Source: Verrucomicrobiota bacterium
GTDB lineage: Bacteria; Verrucomicrobiota; Verrucomicrobiia; Opitutales; Opitutaceae
DNA length: 33,812 bases
Assembly: GCA_025362555.1 (NCBI GenBank)
Contig: JANYFP010000399.1
Location: forward strand, 1 to 33,812
Reading direction: 5' to 3'
Positions 17,601-27,563 of this stretch are shown here, piece after piece. Each line of letters starts with the position of its first letter. Within the stretch, counting starts at the first letter, position 1. Under the pieces are notes generated by a model. It did no database searches and was not told where the DNA came from. It saw nothing but the letters and a program-made list of their open reading frames with translations. The position numbers and the translations under genes were made by a program.

Positions 17601-20600
17601 ATGCAGCCCGCTTCCATCGCCCGCGCGTCCACTGATCCCGAGCCCACCGGGACTCTCGTCAACGCATTCGGCGGACGTTACTATCGCATCACCCACTCCG
17701 ATCGCCTCCCCACATTTTTTATGAATGTGGTCAGCTCCTCCGACTTGTGGCTCTTCCTCGCCAGCAACGGCGGTCTGACCGCGGGCCGCATCAATGCCGA
17801 GCACGCCTTGTTTCCCTACGAAACCGTCGATCGCATCTACGACAGCGCCGGAATAAATGGCCCCGTGACCGCACTCTGGGTCGAAACCAACGGCACCGCC
17901 ATCCTCTGGGAACCATTCGCGCGCCGCACTGCCGCCCACGCCGCTATCACGCGTAATCTCTATAAAAGCGTGGAAGGCGATCGCGTGTGGTTTGAAGAAA
18001 TAAATCCGACCCTGGGCCTGACGTTTCGGTACGGCTGGAGCACTTCCGAGGCACACGGCTTTATCCGCCGCAGCGAACTCGAAAATCTCACCGACCAACC
18101 CCGGAGCGTCCGCGTGCTCGACGGTCTGCGCAATATCCTGCCTTCCGGCATCCCGCTTCGGCTGCAGAGTAGCAGCAGTTGCCTCGCCGATGCCTACAAA
18201 ACGGCAGAGCTGCACGCGGGCACCTCGCTCGCCGTCTACGCGCTCGCGGCGGCAATCGTGGATCGCGCCATTCCACTCGAATCACTTCGCTCCAGCATTG
18301 TCTGTGCCGAAGGGTTGACTGGGGCTGTCGTTTTGCTCTCGGACCGCCAACTCGGTAAATTCTATGAAGGTAAAATGCCTGTCGCCGAGTCCCACAGCCG
18401 CGGTCTGCGCACGAGCTATTTTCTCACCGCCACGGTGTCGCTCGCCCCGAGGGAAACGCAGCGTTGGATGATGGTCGCCGACGGAGGCCTCAGCCAATCC
18501 GACGTCACCCTGCGCCACCGTGCGCTCGTCTCGGGCAACTTCGGGACCAGTGTAATCGCCGCCGCTGATTCATCCACCCAGCGACTGCGCCAACTCGTCG
18601 GCGCCGCCGACGGCTTGCAGGCCGGCGCGGAAGAAGCCACCAGTGCCCACCATTTCGCCAATGTCCTTTTCAACATCATGCGCGGCGGCATCTACGTCAG
18701 CGGCCATGATATCCCCGGCCGTGACTTCGCCGCCTTTGTCCATACGCGCAATCGCGCCGCTGCGGAACGTTTCGCCGCACTCCTGGCCGCACTGCCCGAA
18801 ACCCTGTCGCGCCCGGATTTCCTCGCGCGCCTCACCGCGCCGGCTGATCGCGACCTCGAACGCCTAGGCTACGAATACCTGCCGCTGACCTTCAGTCGCC
18901 GTCACGGCGATCCCAGCCGGCCGTGGAATCGATTCAGCATTCGCGTGCGCGACGCCCAGGGCAACCGCCTCCTCAGCCACGAGGGCAACTGGCGCGACAT
19001 TTTCCAAAACTGGGAAGCGCTTGGTTTGAGCCATCCGGAATTCTTCGAGAGCATCGTCACCAAATTCGTCAACGCCTCCACCCGCGACGGCTACAATCCG
19101 TACCGCGTCACCCATGCCGGCATCGATTGGGAGGTGCCGGATCACGAGGACCCGTGGTCTTCCATCGGGTATTGGGGCGACCACCAAGTCATCTATCTGC
19201 TCAAACTGCTCGAATGGTCCGGACGCTTCCACCCCGGCCGACTGGAAACCTGGCTGCGCCGCGATCTTTTCAGTTACGCGAACGTACCCTATCGCATCGC
19301 CGGCTATCCCGCGATGCGCCAGGATCCGCATGTCACCATCGAATTTGATGCCGCGCAAAACCGCACCATCGAACAGCTCACCACAAAGGCTGGCACCGAT
19401 GGACGGCTGGTGCAACGCGAGAGTGGCGGCGTGCTGCACGTCAACCTCACCGAAAAGCTTCTCATCCTCGCCCTCACCCGGTTGACCAATTTCGTCCCCG
19501 GCGGCGGCATCTGGATGAATACGCAGCGGCCCGAGTGGAACGATGCCAATAACGCGCTCGTCGGTTACGGCGTGTCCGTGGTCACACTCGGTTATTTGCG
19601 CCGCCTGCTGGTCCACCTCCAACGCGAATTCCTGCCCGCCCTGGGCGCGGCCCCGGTGGCAATTTCTCCTCCGGTGGTCACGCTCCTCCGTAGCTTGCAA
19701 ACGGCCTTCGACACTCATCGCACGCTGCTGAATGTTGCCCCAATCAATCCGTCCGCCCGACGTGCCTTACTCGATGCTCTGGCCACTGCTGGCACCGACT
19801 ACCGTACGCAAGTTTACACCACAGGCCTCGGCGCTCCCACCGATCTTTCGCCCCGGGAGATTGCGCAATGGGTTGAAACCGCTCTCGCCTTTGTCGACCA
19901 CACGCTACGAACAAACCGCCGCAGCGACGGACTCTACCACTCCTACAATTTACTCGAATTCGCCGAGGAACCCGCCGCGCTCAATCTCCATTACCTCAGT
20001 CCGATGCTCGAGGGTCAGGTGGCAATTCTCAGTTCCGGTTTACTCAACGCGTCCGAGGTGATCGAACTCCTCACTGCCCTGCGCCAGAGCGCACTCTATC
20101 GGGCTGACCAACAGAGTTACCTGCTATATCCGGATCGGCAACTGCCGGGCTTCTTGGCCAGAAACATCATTCCCGACGATGCGATCGCAGGGTGTCCATT
20201 ACTCTCCGCCCTGCTCGCCGCCGGCGACCCGCGACTGATCCTGCGCGACGCGGCTGGCCGCCACCGTTTCGCCGCCGATCTCACCAACAGCACGGCACTG
20301 AATGAGCGTCTCACGCAACTCGCGGCCGACACGCTTTGGGCGAGCGCAGTAAAAACTCACGCACCGCAAATCAGAGCCATCTACGAGAATGTCTTCAATC
20401 ATCGCGCCTTCACCGGACGCAGCGGTTCGATGTTCGGCTACGAGGGCTTGGGGTGTATTTACTGGCACATGGTGGCGAAACTTCTCCTCGCAGTGCAGGA
20501 GAATTTATTCGCCGCAGAAGCCGCCGGCGATCCGCACGCCTCACGCCTCGCGGCGCTCTATTACGACGTGCGCTCCGGACTTGGCTTCAACAAAACACCC

Positions 20601-21077
20601 GCCGCCTACGGCGCATTCCCCACCGATCCGTATTCGCATACGCCCGGACACTCTGGCGCACAGCAACCCGGCATGACCGGCCAGGTCAAAGAAGAAATTC
20701 TCACGCGCCTCGGCGAACTCGGCGTTAAAATCGCCCACGGCTGCGTCAGTTTTAATCCAACGTTGCTCCAGGCCGGCGAATTTTTATCGGCTCCGGGAAA
20801 GCTTCCGTTTTTTTCCGCCGGCCAAGAAACCGCTCTGGATCTGCCGACAGGATCACTCGGCTTTTCTTTCTGCGGAACACCCGTGATCTACCAATTGAGT
20901 CAGGGGCCGGCCACGATCCAAGTTCATCAATCCGACAGTATCACTCAGCATATCATCGATCGGAAACTCGATGCCGTAAGCAGTGCGCGTCTCTTCGCCC
21001 GCGACGGCAGCATTCACCATCTTACCGTCCAACTCGGATCTGATTTTCAAGCCTGGCGAGGAAACGCAGAGTATTGA
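17601..21077 (+). CDS. Large cytosolic GH94-clan-like protein, candidate beta-glucan phosphorylase (GH149/GH161 type)
   Basis: The ATG at 17601 gives 1158 residues without a signal peptide. An N-terminal beta-sandwich-like region (AFGGRYYRITHSDRLPTFF, LASNGGLTAGRINAEHALFPYETVDRIY) precedes a linker and a probable (alpha/alpha)6 barrel. The most family-like blocks are YEYLPLTFSRRHGDPSRPWN, EGNWRDIFQNWEAL (461-474), DPWSSIGYWGDHQ (517-529) and PEWNDANNALVGYG, where WND (646-648) sits like the catalytic WND of GH94-type phosphorylases. Over 1100 residues is the size of beta-1,3-glucan phosphorylases of GH149/GH161. The cluster (GH16, GH30, GPH symporter) supports phosphorolysis of imported beta-glucan oligosaccharides to glucose 1-phosphate. 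Assignment is from remembered family features; a hydrolase or unknown family in the same fold is possible. Confidence 0.6.
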   Translation: MQPASIARASTDPEPTGTLVNAFGGRYYRITHSDRLPTFFMNVVSSSDLWLFLASNGGLTAGRINAEHALFPYETVDRIYDSAGINGPVTALWVETNGTAILWEPFARRTAAHAAITRNLYKSVEGDRVWFEEINPTLGLTFRYGWSTSEAHGFIRRSELENLTDQPRSVRVLDGLRNILPSGIPLRLQSSSSCLADAYKTAELHAGTSLAVYALAAAIVDRAIPLESLRSSIVCAEGLTGAVVLLSDRQLGKFYEGKMPVAESHSRGLRTSYFLTATVSLAPRETQRWMMVADGGLSQSDVTLRHRALVSGNFGTSVIAAADSSTQRLRQLVGAADGLQAGAEEATSAHHFANVLFNIMRGGIYVSGHDIPGRDFAAFVHTRNRAAAERFAALLAALPETLSRPDFLARLTAPADRDLERLGYEYLPLTFSRRHGDPSRPWNRFSIRVRDAQGNRLLSHEGNWRDIFQNWEALGLSHPEFFESIVTKFVNASTRDGYNPYRVTHAGIDWEVPDHEDPWSSIGYWGDHQVIYLLKLLEWSGRFHPGRLETWLRRDLFSYANVPYRIAGYPAMRQDPHVTIEFDAAQNRTIEQLTTKAGTDGRLVQRESGGVLHVNLTEKLLILALTRLTNFVPGGGIWMNTQRPEWNDANNALVGYGVSVVTLGYLRRLLVHLQREFLPALGAAPVAISPPVVTLLRSLQTAFDTHRTLLNVAPINPSARRALLDALATAGTDYRTQVYTTGLGAPTDLSPREIAQWVETALAFVDHTLRTNRRSDGLYHSYNLLEFAEEPAALNLHYLSPMLEGQVAILSSGLLNASEVIELLTALRQSALYRADQQSYLLYPDRQLPGFLARNIIPDDAIAGCPLLSALLAAGDPRLILRDAAGRHRFAADLTNSTALNERLTQLAADTLWASAVKTHAPQIRAIYENVFNHRAFTGRSGSMFGYEGLGCIYWHMVAKLLLAVQENLFAAEAAGDPHASRLAALYYDVRSGLGFNKTPAAYGAFPTDPYSHTPGHSGAQQPGMTGQVKEEILTRLGELGVKIAHGCVSFNPTLLQAGEFLSAPGKLPFFSAGQETALDLPTGSLGFSFCGTPVIYQLSQGPATIQVHQSDSITQHIIDRKLDAVSSARLFARDGSIHHLTVQLGSDFQAWRGNAEY

Positions 21078-21144
21078 TCGCGCACATTGGACTGCGTTCC
21101 CCGCTCAAGCCTTCCTGTCCTCCCGCACAGGGCTACATTCGAGG

Positions 21145-21258
21145 GTAGGCAGCGTGCTGGCACGCGCGGATTGGGCAGTATCTTTGAAACGGCCAAGCCT
21201 GATGCGACCGACCGCTGTGCCTGCCGTCTCCGGAGCGCGTGCAAGCACGCTGGCCTAC
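21145..21258. repeat. Inverted pair of REP-like hairpins (BIME-like)
   Basis: A 22-nt arm at 21145-21166 (GTAGGC then AGCGTGCTGGCACGCG) is mirrored at 21236-21258 with one mismatch and one extra base. Each arm is itself palindromic (GCGTGC-TG-GCACGC; GCGTGC-AA-GCACGC). A further GCGAGCAAGCTCGC palindrome follows near 21279-21292. It lies in the gap after the phosphorylase-like gene. Confidence 0.75.
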
Positions 21259-21339
21259 GACGGAGGCCGGATTTGTATCGCGAGCAAGCTCGCTCGCACA
21301 GGTTCGGAGAAATCATCCTGGAAAACTCAGATGAGAAAC

Positions 21340-21469
21340 CGCTCATCTACGCTAATGTCGCTCATCAAGAAATTCAAAAAGCACTGGACCAAAAAAATGA
21401 TTCACCTGATCGGTGAACAACACTCCCTGAACGAAAGCCAAGTATGGCCTCCATTAGCGCCGATGAGCG
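21340..21469. repeat. Fold-back element of CGCTCATC/CGCTAATG units
   Basis: Left arm 21340-21357 reads CGCTCATC-TA-CGCTAATG. The right arm 21452-21469 is its inverse except for the central two bases. The left side continues with another CGCTCATC unit and the right with an ATTAGCGG unit, so each side is built from phased units of about 9-10 nt. It lies between two convergent genes and encodes nothing convincing. Confidence 0.75.
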
Positions 21470-21512
21470 AAAATTAGCGGTTAACTCACTGCGGAATTTA
21501 GGATCATTGCAC

Positions 21513-22451
21513 TCAACTCACGCCCCATTTCACCGACCAGCGAACCGTCGCACCGGCCGCGATCACGGCGAATTGCTTCCATTGCTCGACCGCGTCCTTC
21601 AATGAATCCGGCGCGGCATTCGTCGGCTCCAGCGCCACGTGATGAAACCCCGCGTGCCCGCGATTCAGCCACAAACCGAGATACGGAATATCCCGCACCT
21701 TCCACTCCAAAAACAATCGATCGCCCGTGTCATCATTGACGATTGCGGCACGGCCCACCTGCAACGGTCCAGCAAAGCCTTTGACACACCCCTTCGGCAT
21801 TCCTGGTGTCTCCAAACGATCGAGACGAAACCCGGCGAAAGGCTCGGGATAGGACCAGAGGTCGCCGGAATTAATTGGCCGATCGCCGAGTCCGCCGTTG
21901 AGCCTCAGCGTCGTCACTTCGGCGGGCAGCTCCAACCTGTCCCCTGACGTGATCGTGAACAACGGATGCAAGCACCACATGAACTCCTCCGCCGTAGCGC
22001 CGTGATTGGTTAAGGCGTAATCAAAAACAAACCCGCCGGATGCGTCCGCCCTAATCGTTCGGTGAAATACAAAAGGGGAAATCTTCAGCGGCACCGTCGC
22101 ACTCAAACGCCCGGCGGCCAACTCTGCCGCGTCGAGGTTCCAAGCTTCGGCCCACACTTCGCCATGATCTGGAATTGCCCGTCCGCGCCAGCGACAGGCT
22201 GCGACCGATGGAATACATTCATCCACTCCGGCCTGCGTGCTTTGACCAAAATCGTCACCTAACTGATTCGCCCAAAGCCAATCCGGCCGTTCCTGGTGCC
22301 AGCACCACTCGCGTCCCGTACGCCGGCTGCGCAGGCTGATGATGCGCCCGCCCAAGGCCGGAACCATTTCAAGTTCAGCCAACGCGGTCCGCAAACCCGT
22401 GACAGCAAATCCTTGCTCGGTGCGGGAAAATACTTCCGATGTGATCGCCAT
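21513..22451 (-). CDS. Aldose-1-epimerase-like (galactose mutarotase fold) protein
   Basis: The ATG at 22451 yields 312 residues starting MAITSEVFSRTEQGF. The fold-level features are those of the aldose epimerase superfamily: ALGGRIISLRSRRTGREW, then GVDECIPSV, a conserved His in CLHPLFTIT, and the C-terminal GLWLNRGHAGFHHVALEPTNA with a Glu positioned like the catalytic base. The likely role is interconversion of sugar anomers in the cytoplasm; no signal peptide is visible. It is convergent with the phosphorylase-like gene, which suits a role in handling sugars from phosphorolysis. Members of this sequence subgroup are mostly uncharacterised, so substrate is unknown. Confidence 0.8.
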   Translation of the reverse strand: MAITSEVFSRTEQGFAVTGLRTALAELEMVPALGGRIISLRSRRTGREWCWHQERPDWLWANQLGDDFGQSTQAGVDECIPSVAACRWRGRAIPDHGEVWAEAWNLDAAELAAGRLSATVPLKISPFVFHRTIRADASGGFVFDYALTNHGATAEEFMWCLHPLFTITSGDRLELPAEVTTLRLNGGLGDRPINSGDLWSYPEPFAGFRLDRLETPGMPKGCVKGFAGPLQVGRAAIVNDDTGDRLFLEWKVRDIPYLGLWLNRGHAGFHHVALEPTNAAPDSLKDAVEQWKQFAVIAAGATVRWSVKWGVS

Positions 22452-22546
22452 TGCTACCAGCCAAGCTCGCAAAAAGAGCCGCGTCGAGCCAACAGCACGC
22501 CGGTCCACGCGCGGACCGCATGGGCGCATGTCAGTCTTTATCTGAT

Positions 22547-22616
22547 GCAGGGCTGTTGCTTGCAGCGTGCCTTGTTGGGTGCGCTTCAGCAGGCACGTCG
22601 CAAGCGACGGCCCTGC
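22547..22616. repeat. Long imperfect hairpin repeat upstream of purA
   Basis: A 25-nt arm at 22547-22571 (GCAGGGCTGTTGCTTGC and onward) pairs with 22592-22616 (ending GCGACGGCCCTGC). There are about four differences, two of them G-U compatible. The loop is 20 nt. A second small hairpin, CGGTCC/GGACCG, lies at 22501-22518. The remaining 300 nt between the epimerase and purA genes hold no gene. Confidence 0.7.
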
Positions 22617-22759
22617 TAGGGGAAAACGAACGGCTTACAGAAATGGGGCTGCCTGCGGGCTGCGTCTTATGGTGCATTTAGCCTTGCCGCGCGGCGGCGG
22701 CTGGCTGTTTCTGATTTTTGGCAACTTGGGCTTCTCTCCGGCTGCCACCCTCCGCAGTT

Positions 22760-24283
<1,524 letters not shown>

Positions 24284-24303
24284 AACCCGACCAGAATACT
24301 TTC

Positions 24304-24762
24304 GTGCGTAAATTTCAACTACTGGTCCTATCCTGCATCATCTTTTATTTCTGTTCCGGCTGCTCAGTTTACATGGCGACGAATCAGCCGTCCAAGAAGA
24401 ATCTCATCGTCTTAAAACCCGGCACTGAAAGAGACTTGGTCATCGCCGAACTCGGCGCGCCCATCACTTCCGATGCGACCGCTGAAGGGAAAAAAGACAT
24501 TTACACGTTCACTCAGGGTTACGGAAAACTCAACAAAGCAAGCCGAGCCATATTCCACGGAGCCGCCGATCTATTCACGGCCTGCATTTGGGAAGCAGTT
24601 GGCACCCCGCTCGAAGGATCCTTTGATGGAAAGAGGATCTCAGTCCGCGTCCTGTTCGACAAAAACGACAAGGTGATGGAATCGACCACGCTTTCGATTG
24701 GCGATCCGAAGACCGCCAAAACGCTGCCAGCTCCAGCAGCGATGGGTGGGATGGCGCCGTAA
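24304..24762 (+). CDS. Small putative lipoprotein
   Basis: This 152-residue protein has a GTG start at 24304. The N-terminus has two basic residues, a hydrophobic core and a lipobox-like FCSGC, so Cys20 is the probable lipidated residue; Cys at the -3 position is unusual. The mature part (GTERDLVIAELGAPITSD followed by KKDIYTFTQGYGK) resembles the start of small BamE/SmpA-like outer-membrane lipoproteins, in which a helix precedes a GxP turn. That similarity is weak. It lies 20 nt after purA in the same direction and may be co-transcribed. Function is unknown. Confidence 0.75.
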   Translation: MRKFQLLVLSCIIFYFCSGCSVYMATNQPSKKNLIVLKPGTERDLVIAELGAPITSDATAEGKKDIYTFTQGYGKLNKASRAIFHGAADLFTACIWEAVGTPLEGSFDGKRISVRVLFDKNDKVMESTTLSIGDPKTAKTLPAPAAMGGMAP

Positions 24763-24964
24763 AACGAAACGAAGTTGTCACTTTCTTTGGTCAGTCACAA
24801 TGAGTCTGCGGGAACCCTGAAGCGCCTCGAGGTCATTCTGCCGGCCAGTAGAACGCTCCACCGTACGGACCGTGTGATTGCGATCAGGTCAAAAATTCTG
24901 CTGCATGGTTACTGATTGGCAGTGGACCCAACCTGCCATCGCAGCGTCAAGCCGCTCCTACCGC

Positions 24965-25909
24965 TCAATTCGATTTTCCCGTCGCGGTCACATTGAGCTT
25001 CATGAAAACCGGGCGGTGATCGCTCGCATCCGGCACCCCGGCTCCATCGTAGATCCTGCCGCACCCACCCACGACGTAGGGCTTCAGCGCCGGCGACACG
25101 AGCAGGTAATCGATCCGACTGTACGTGTCCTCCCGACGCCAGAAATGCGTCCACACCTCACCATGCGCATCCGCCGCGCGCAGGATTTCTCCGAGTGCAA
25201 GGTCACCCCGCTTCTGCATGGCCCGCACCGGCCGACTGCCGCGCGTGTCGTTCCAGTCACCGCAAATCATGAAGCGACCCTTCGCCGGATCGGGATAACG
25301 CGACAGCACCAAGTCGCGCACCGCCTCAGCCTCCAGCGCGCGCTGGATCGCACTCTCAGGATCACTGGTGCGCTCCGTGTGCCGACTTTTCAAATGGATC
25401 ACAAAGAGCGAAAAATCGCCGGCCTCCGTCGAGAAAACCACCTCGAGTGCGCCACGTTTCACCGTTTGTTTCTGACCAAAATACATCGTCTCAAGTCGGG
25501 CGTGCGGGCGCACTTCTTTAAACGGCACCTTGGACAACACGGCCACGTGCCGATCAGGGTCCGGCCCTTCCAACAAAACCGTAAACGGAAAATTCTGCCC
25601 GGCCTGTTTAAGATCGCGTTGAAATTCATCGAGGAACGGCTGCGGCCCCATTTCTTCCACGGCTAAAATATCAGGGGAGATCCCCGCGATGACCTGCCGC
25701 AGTGCCGCCTTTTCCGTCTCGGGTTTTGGATACGCCTGCCTAAATACGCCTTCAACCATGCGGTCGGTCACCAAATAGTTTTCCACATTATACGCCGCGA
25801 CCGTCAATGCCCACCCGGGCGTAACCAGGCCGAAGCAACAAAAAATAAACCAAACGATTTGCCCGCGAAATGACGCGAAACGATCCGAAATGGAGACAGC
25901 AAAGGACAC
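24965..25909 (-). CDS. Secreted endonuclease/exonuclease/phosphatase family protein
   Basis: This 314-residue metal-dependent phosphoesterase has the DNase I-like fold. Visible motifs are AAYNVENYL (Asn41), DILAVEEMG (metal-binding Glu85), FVIHLKSRH, MICGDWNDTRGS, SRIDYLLVSP and the C-terminal SDHRPV. A hydrophobic stretch at about residues 18-34 (IVWFIFCCFGLVTPGWA) looks like a signal peptide. The only usable start codon upstream is a GTG at 25909, which lies in the loop of a fold-back repeat. It is 37 nt downstream of the M48 protease gene in the same direction, so the two probably share an mRNA. The substrate (nucleic acid, lipid or sugar phosphate) is unknown. Confidence 0.88.
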   Translation of the reverse strand: MSFAVSISDRFASFRGQIVWFIFCCFGLVTPGWALTVAAYNVENYLVTDRMVEGVFRQAYPKPETEKAALRQVIAGISPDILAVEEMGPQPFLDEFQRDLKQAGQNFPFTVLLEGPDPDRHVAVLSKVPFKEVRPHARLETMYFGQKQTVKRGALEVVFSTEAGDFSLFVIHLKSRHTERTSDPESAIQRALEAEAVRDLVLSRYPDPAKGRFMICGDWNDTRGSRPVRAMQKRGDLALGEILRAADAHGEVWTHFWRREDTYSRIDYLLVSPALKPYVVGGCGRIYDGAGVPDASDHRPVFMKLNVTATGKSN

Positions 25910-25941
25910 CGTGTTTCTGGTTTCGCGTATTTCGCGGGCAA
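25859..25941. repeat. Fold-back element of CGCGAAAT-type units spanning a gene start
   Basis: The left arm, 25859-25881, begins TTGCCCGCGAAATG and continues ACGCGAAAC. The right arm 25920-25941 (GTTTCGCGTATTTCGCGGGC plus AA) is its inverse with a single one-base bulge. A third unit, ATCCGAAATG, lies inside the left side. It occupies the gap between the protease and phosphatase-like genes and extends into the latter's first codons. Confidence 0.8.
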
Positions 25942-25946
25942 GCGTC

Positions 25947-27185
25947 TCAGCTCATCAGCGCCCGCTCGCGCTCGACGAGTGTTGGATGGGAATAGTGAAA
26001 CGTGCTGTAGAGCGGATGAGGCGTGAGATTGGAAAGATTTTTTTGCGACATCTTGCGCAGCGCGCTGACCAACGGGCCCGCCCCCCCCATCGCGTCTTTG
26101 GCAAACGCGTCGGCTTCATACTCGTGTTTGCGCGACACCCAATTTCCGATCGGCGAAAACCAAAACGTCACAAGTCCACCCAGCAAACCGAAGAGCAAAA
26201 ACGTCGGAGCCAACATCCCCGGCGGCAGGCCGAACGCCGCATTAAACCACGCCGCATTGGTCAGCCACGCGATCGCGGCGAATGCCCCGAGTTGCATGAG
26301 TGCCATCGTCACGAGGCGCTGCGGAATATGGCCGCGCTTGTAGTGCCCGATCTCGTGCGCGAGCACCGCTTCGACACCGTCCTGCGCCAACTGCGCCATT
26401 AAGGTGTCGTATAAAACGATCCGCCGAAACCGCCCGAAACCGGTGAAAAATGCGTTCGAATGTCCGGAGCGTTTGCTGCCATCCATCACCTCAATCGTCT
26501 GCGCGCGAAACCCGGTGCGATCCGCCAGTGCCATCAAGCGCGTGCGCGCGTCGCCCTCGGGCAAGGGCGTGAGTTTATTAAACAACGGCATAATCAATTT
26601 TGGATAGAGCACCATCATGAGCAGCTGAAAACCAAACAGCAGAGCGAACCCCCACAGCCACCAGAGCGAACCGACTTTGCCCACGAGCGCCAGCAGCGCC
26701 CACATCAATGGAAATCCGATCACGAGTCCCAACAAGGTGGACTTGATGTGATCCGTCACCCACAGCCCCATCGTGCTTTTGTTGAAACCGAATTTCTCTT
26801 CCAAGCGGAATTGCGACCACCATTCCAACGGCAATCCGGGCAGGCCGAGCAAGATCATCGTGCCGACCAAAAACAACGCCCCGCTCCACGCTGCGCCCGG
26901 CGAGAGCGCGTTGAATTTCAACCAGAGCCACGGCAACGCGCCGCTGAACAACAACGCGAGCAGGATAACCACTTCGAAGATCGTTTCCACCGTGCTGAAC
27001 CGACTCTTGGCCAGGGTGTATTGCACCGCTTTGGCGTAGGTCGCCTCATCCATCACATCGACGAACGCGGCCGGGCGCTGGCTGGCATTACGCCGCACCT
27101 CCCTGCGGTTCAGCGCCTCCAAGGCCAATTGGGCGACGAGGCGCAAAATCACGAGGGCAACAACCGCGGTGGGTAACCAGTCCAT
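25947..27185 (-). CDS. M48-family membrane metalloprotease (Ste24/CAAX protease 1-like)
   Basis: This 412-residue inner-membrane zinc protease has several transmembrane helices in the N-terminal half. KFGFNKSTMGLWVTDHIKS is the family signature before the catalytic domain. The HExxH motif is HEIGH (277-281) and the third ligand Glu lies in KHEYEADAFA (about 355-362). Further helices sit between them, as in Ste24p. The ATG at 27185 is preferred; a GTG at 27215 would add 10 residues. The likely role is membrane-protein quality control or peptide cleavage; a prenyl-protein substrate is not expected in bacteria. It is divergent from xseB and followed by the phosphatase-like gene. Confidence 0.93.
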   Translation of the reverse strand: MDWLPTAVVALVILRLVAQLALEALNRREVRRNASQRPAAFVDVMDEATYAKAVQYTLAKSRFSTVETIFEVVILLALLFSGALPWLWLKFNALSPGAAWSGALFLVGTMILLGLPGLPLEWWSQFRLEEKFGFNKSTMGLWVTDHIKSTLLGLVIGFPLMWALLALVGKVGSLWWLWGFALLFGFQLLMMVLYPKLIMPLFNKLTPLPEGDARTRLMALADRTGFRAQTIEVMDGSKRSGHSNAFFTGFGRFRRIVLYDTLMAQLAQDGVEAVLAHEIGHYKRGHIPQRLVTMALMQLGAFAAIAWLTNAAWFNAAFGLPPGMLAPTFLLFGLLGGLVTFWFSPIGNWVSRKHEYEADAFAKDAMGGAGPLVSALRKMSQKNLSNLTPHPLYSTFHYSHPTLVERERALMS

Positions 27186-27292
27186 CCTTCCACTCACAAG
27201 GAAATAGTGCGTCACGCCAACCTTAAATCACTGATCCTTAGCGCCGCGCGAAAGATTGTTGAAATCCGGAGGAGCCCCCGCATGGTGTCGCG

Positions 27293-27541
27293 GTGGATTC
27301 AGACAAGACTTCCAAACTCAGTTTCGAGGCCGCACTCCTCAAGCTCGAAGCCATCGTGGACACGATGGAACAGGGCGACGTGCCGCTGGCCGATTTGCTG
27401 GCCAAGTATGAGGAAGGCACCAAATTATTGAAAGCCTGCGAAGCCCGTTTGCAGGAAGCCGAAATCAAAATCGAGCAGCTGAAAAAGAAAAAGGACGGCA
27501 AAGTCGCGTTCGAACCGTTTGCCTCCGACCGCGCGGAATAA
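27293..27541 (+). CDS. xseB: Exodeoxyribonuclease VII small subunit
   Basis: This 82-residue protein combines with XseA to degrade single-stranded DNA. It matches XseB across its length: LSFEAALLKLEAIVDTMEQGDVPLADLLAKYEEGTKLLKACEARLQEAEIKIEQL, a helical coiled-coil hairpin. The start is a GTG at 27293 (VDSDKTSK); GGAGG at 27268-27272 is about 20 nt upstream, farther than usual. It is followed after 22 nt by dxs, the common xseB-dxs arrangement. The large subunit gene is not in this window. Confidence 0.93.
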   Translation: MDSDKTSKLSFEAALLKLEAIVDTMEQGDVPLADLLAKYEEGTKLLKACEARLQEAEIKIEQLKKKKDGKVAFEPFASDRAE

Positions 27542-27563
27542 CCGCCGGCACTGTTATCAACTG

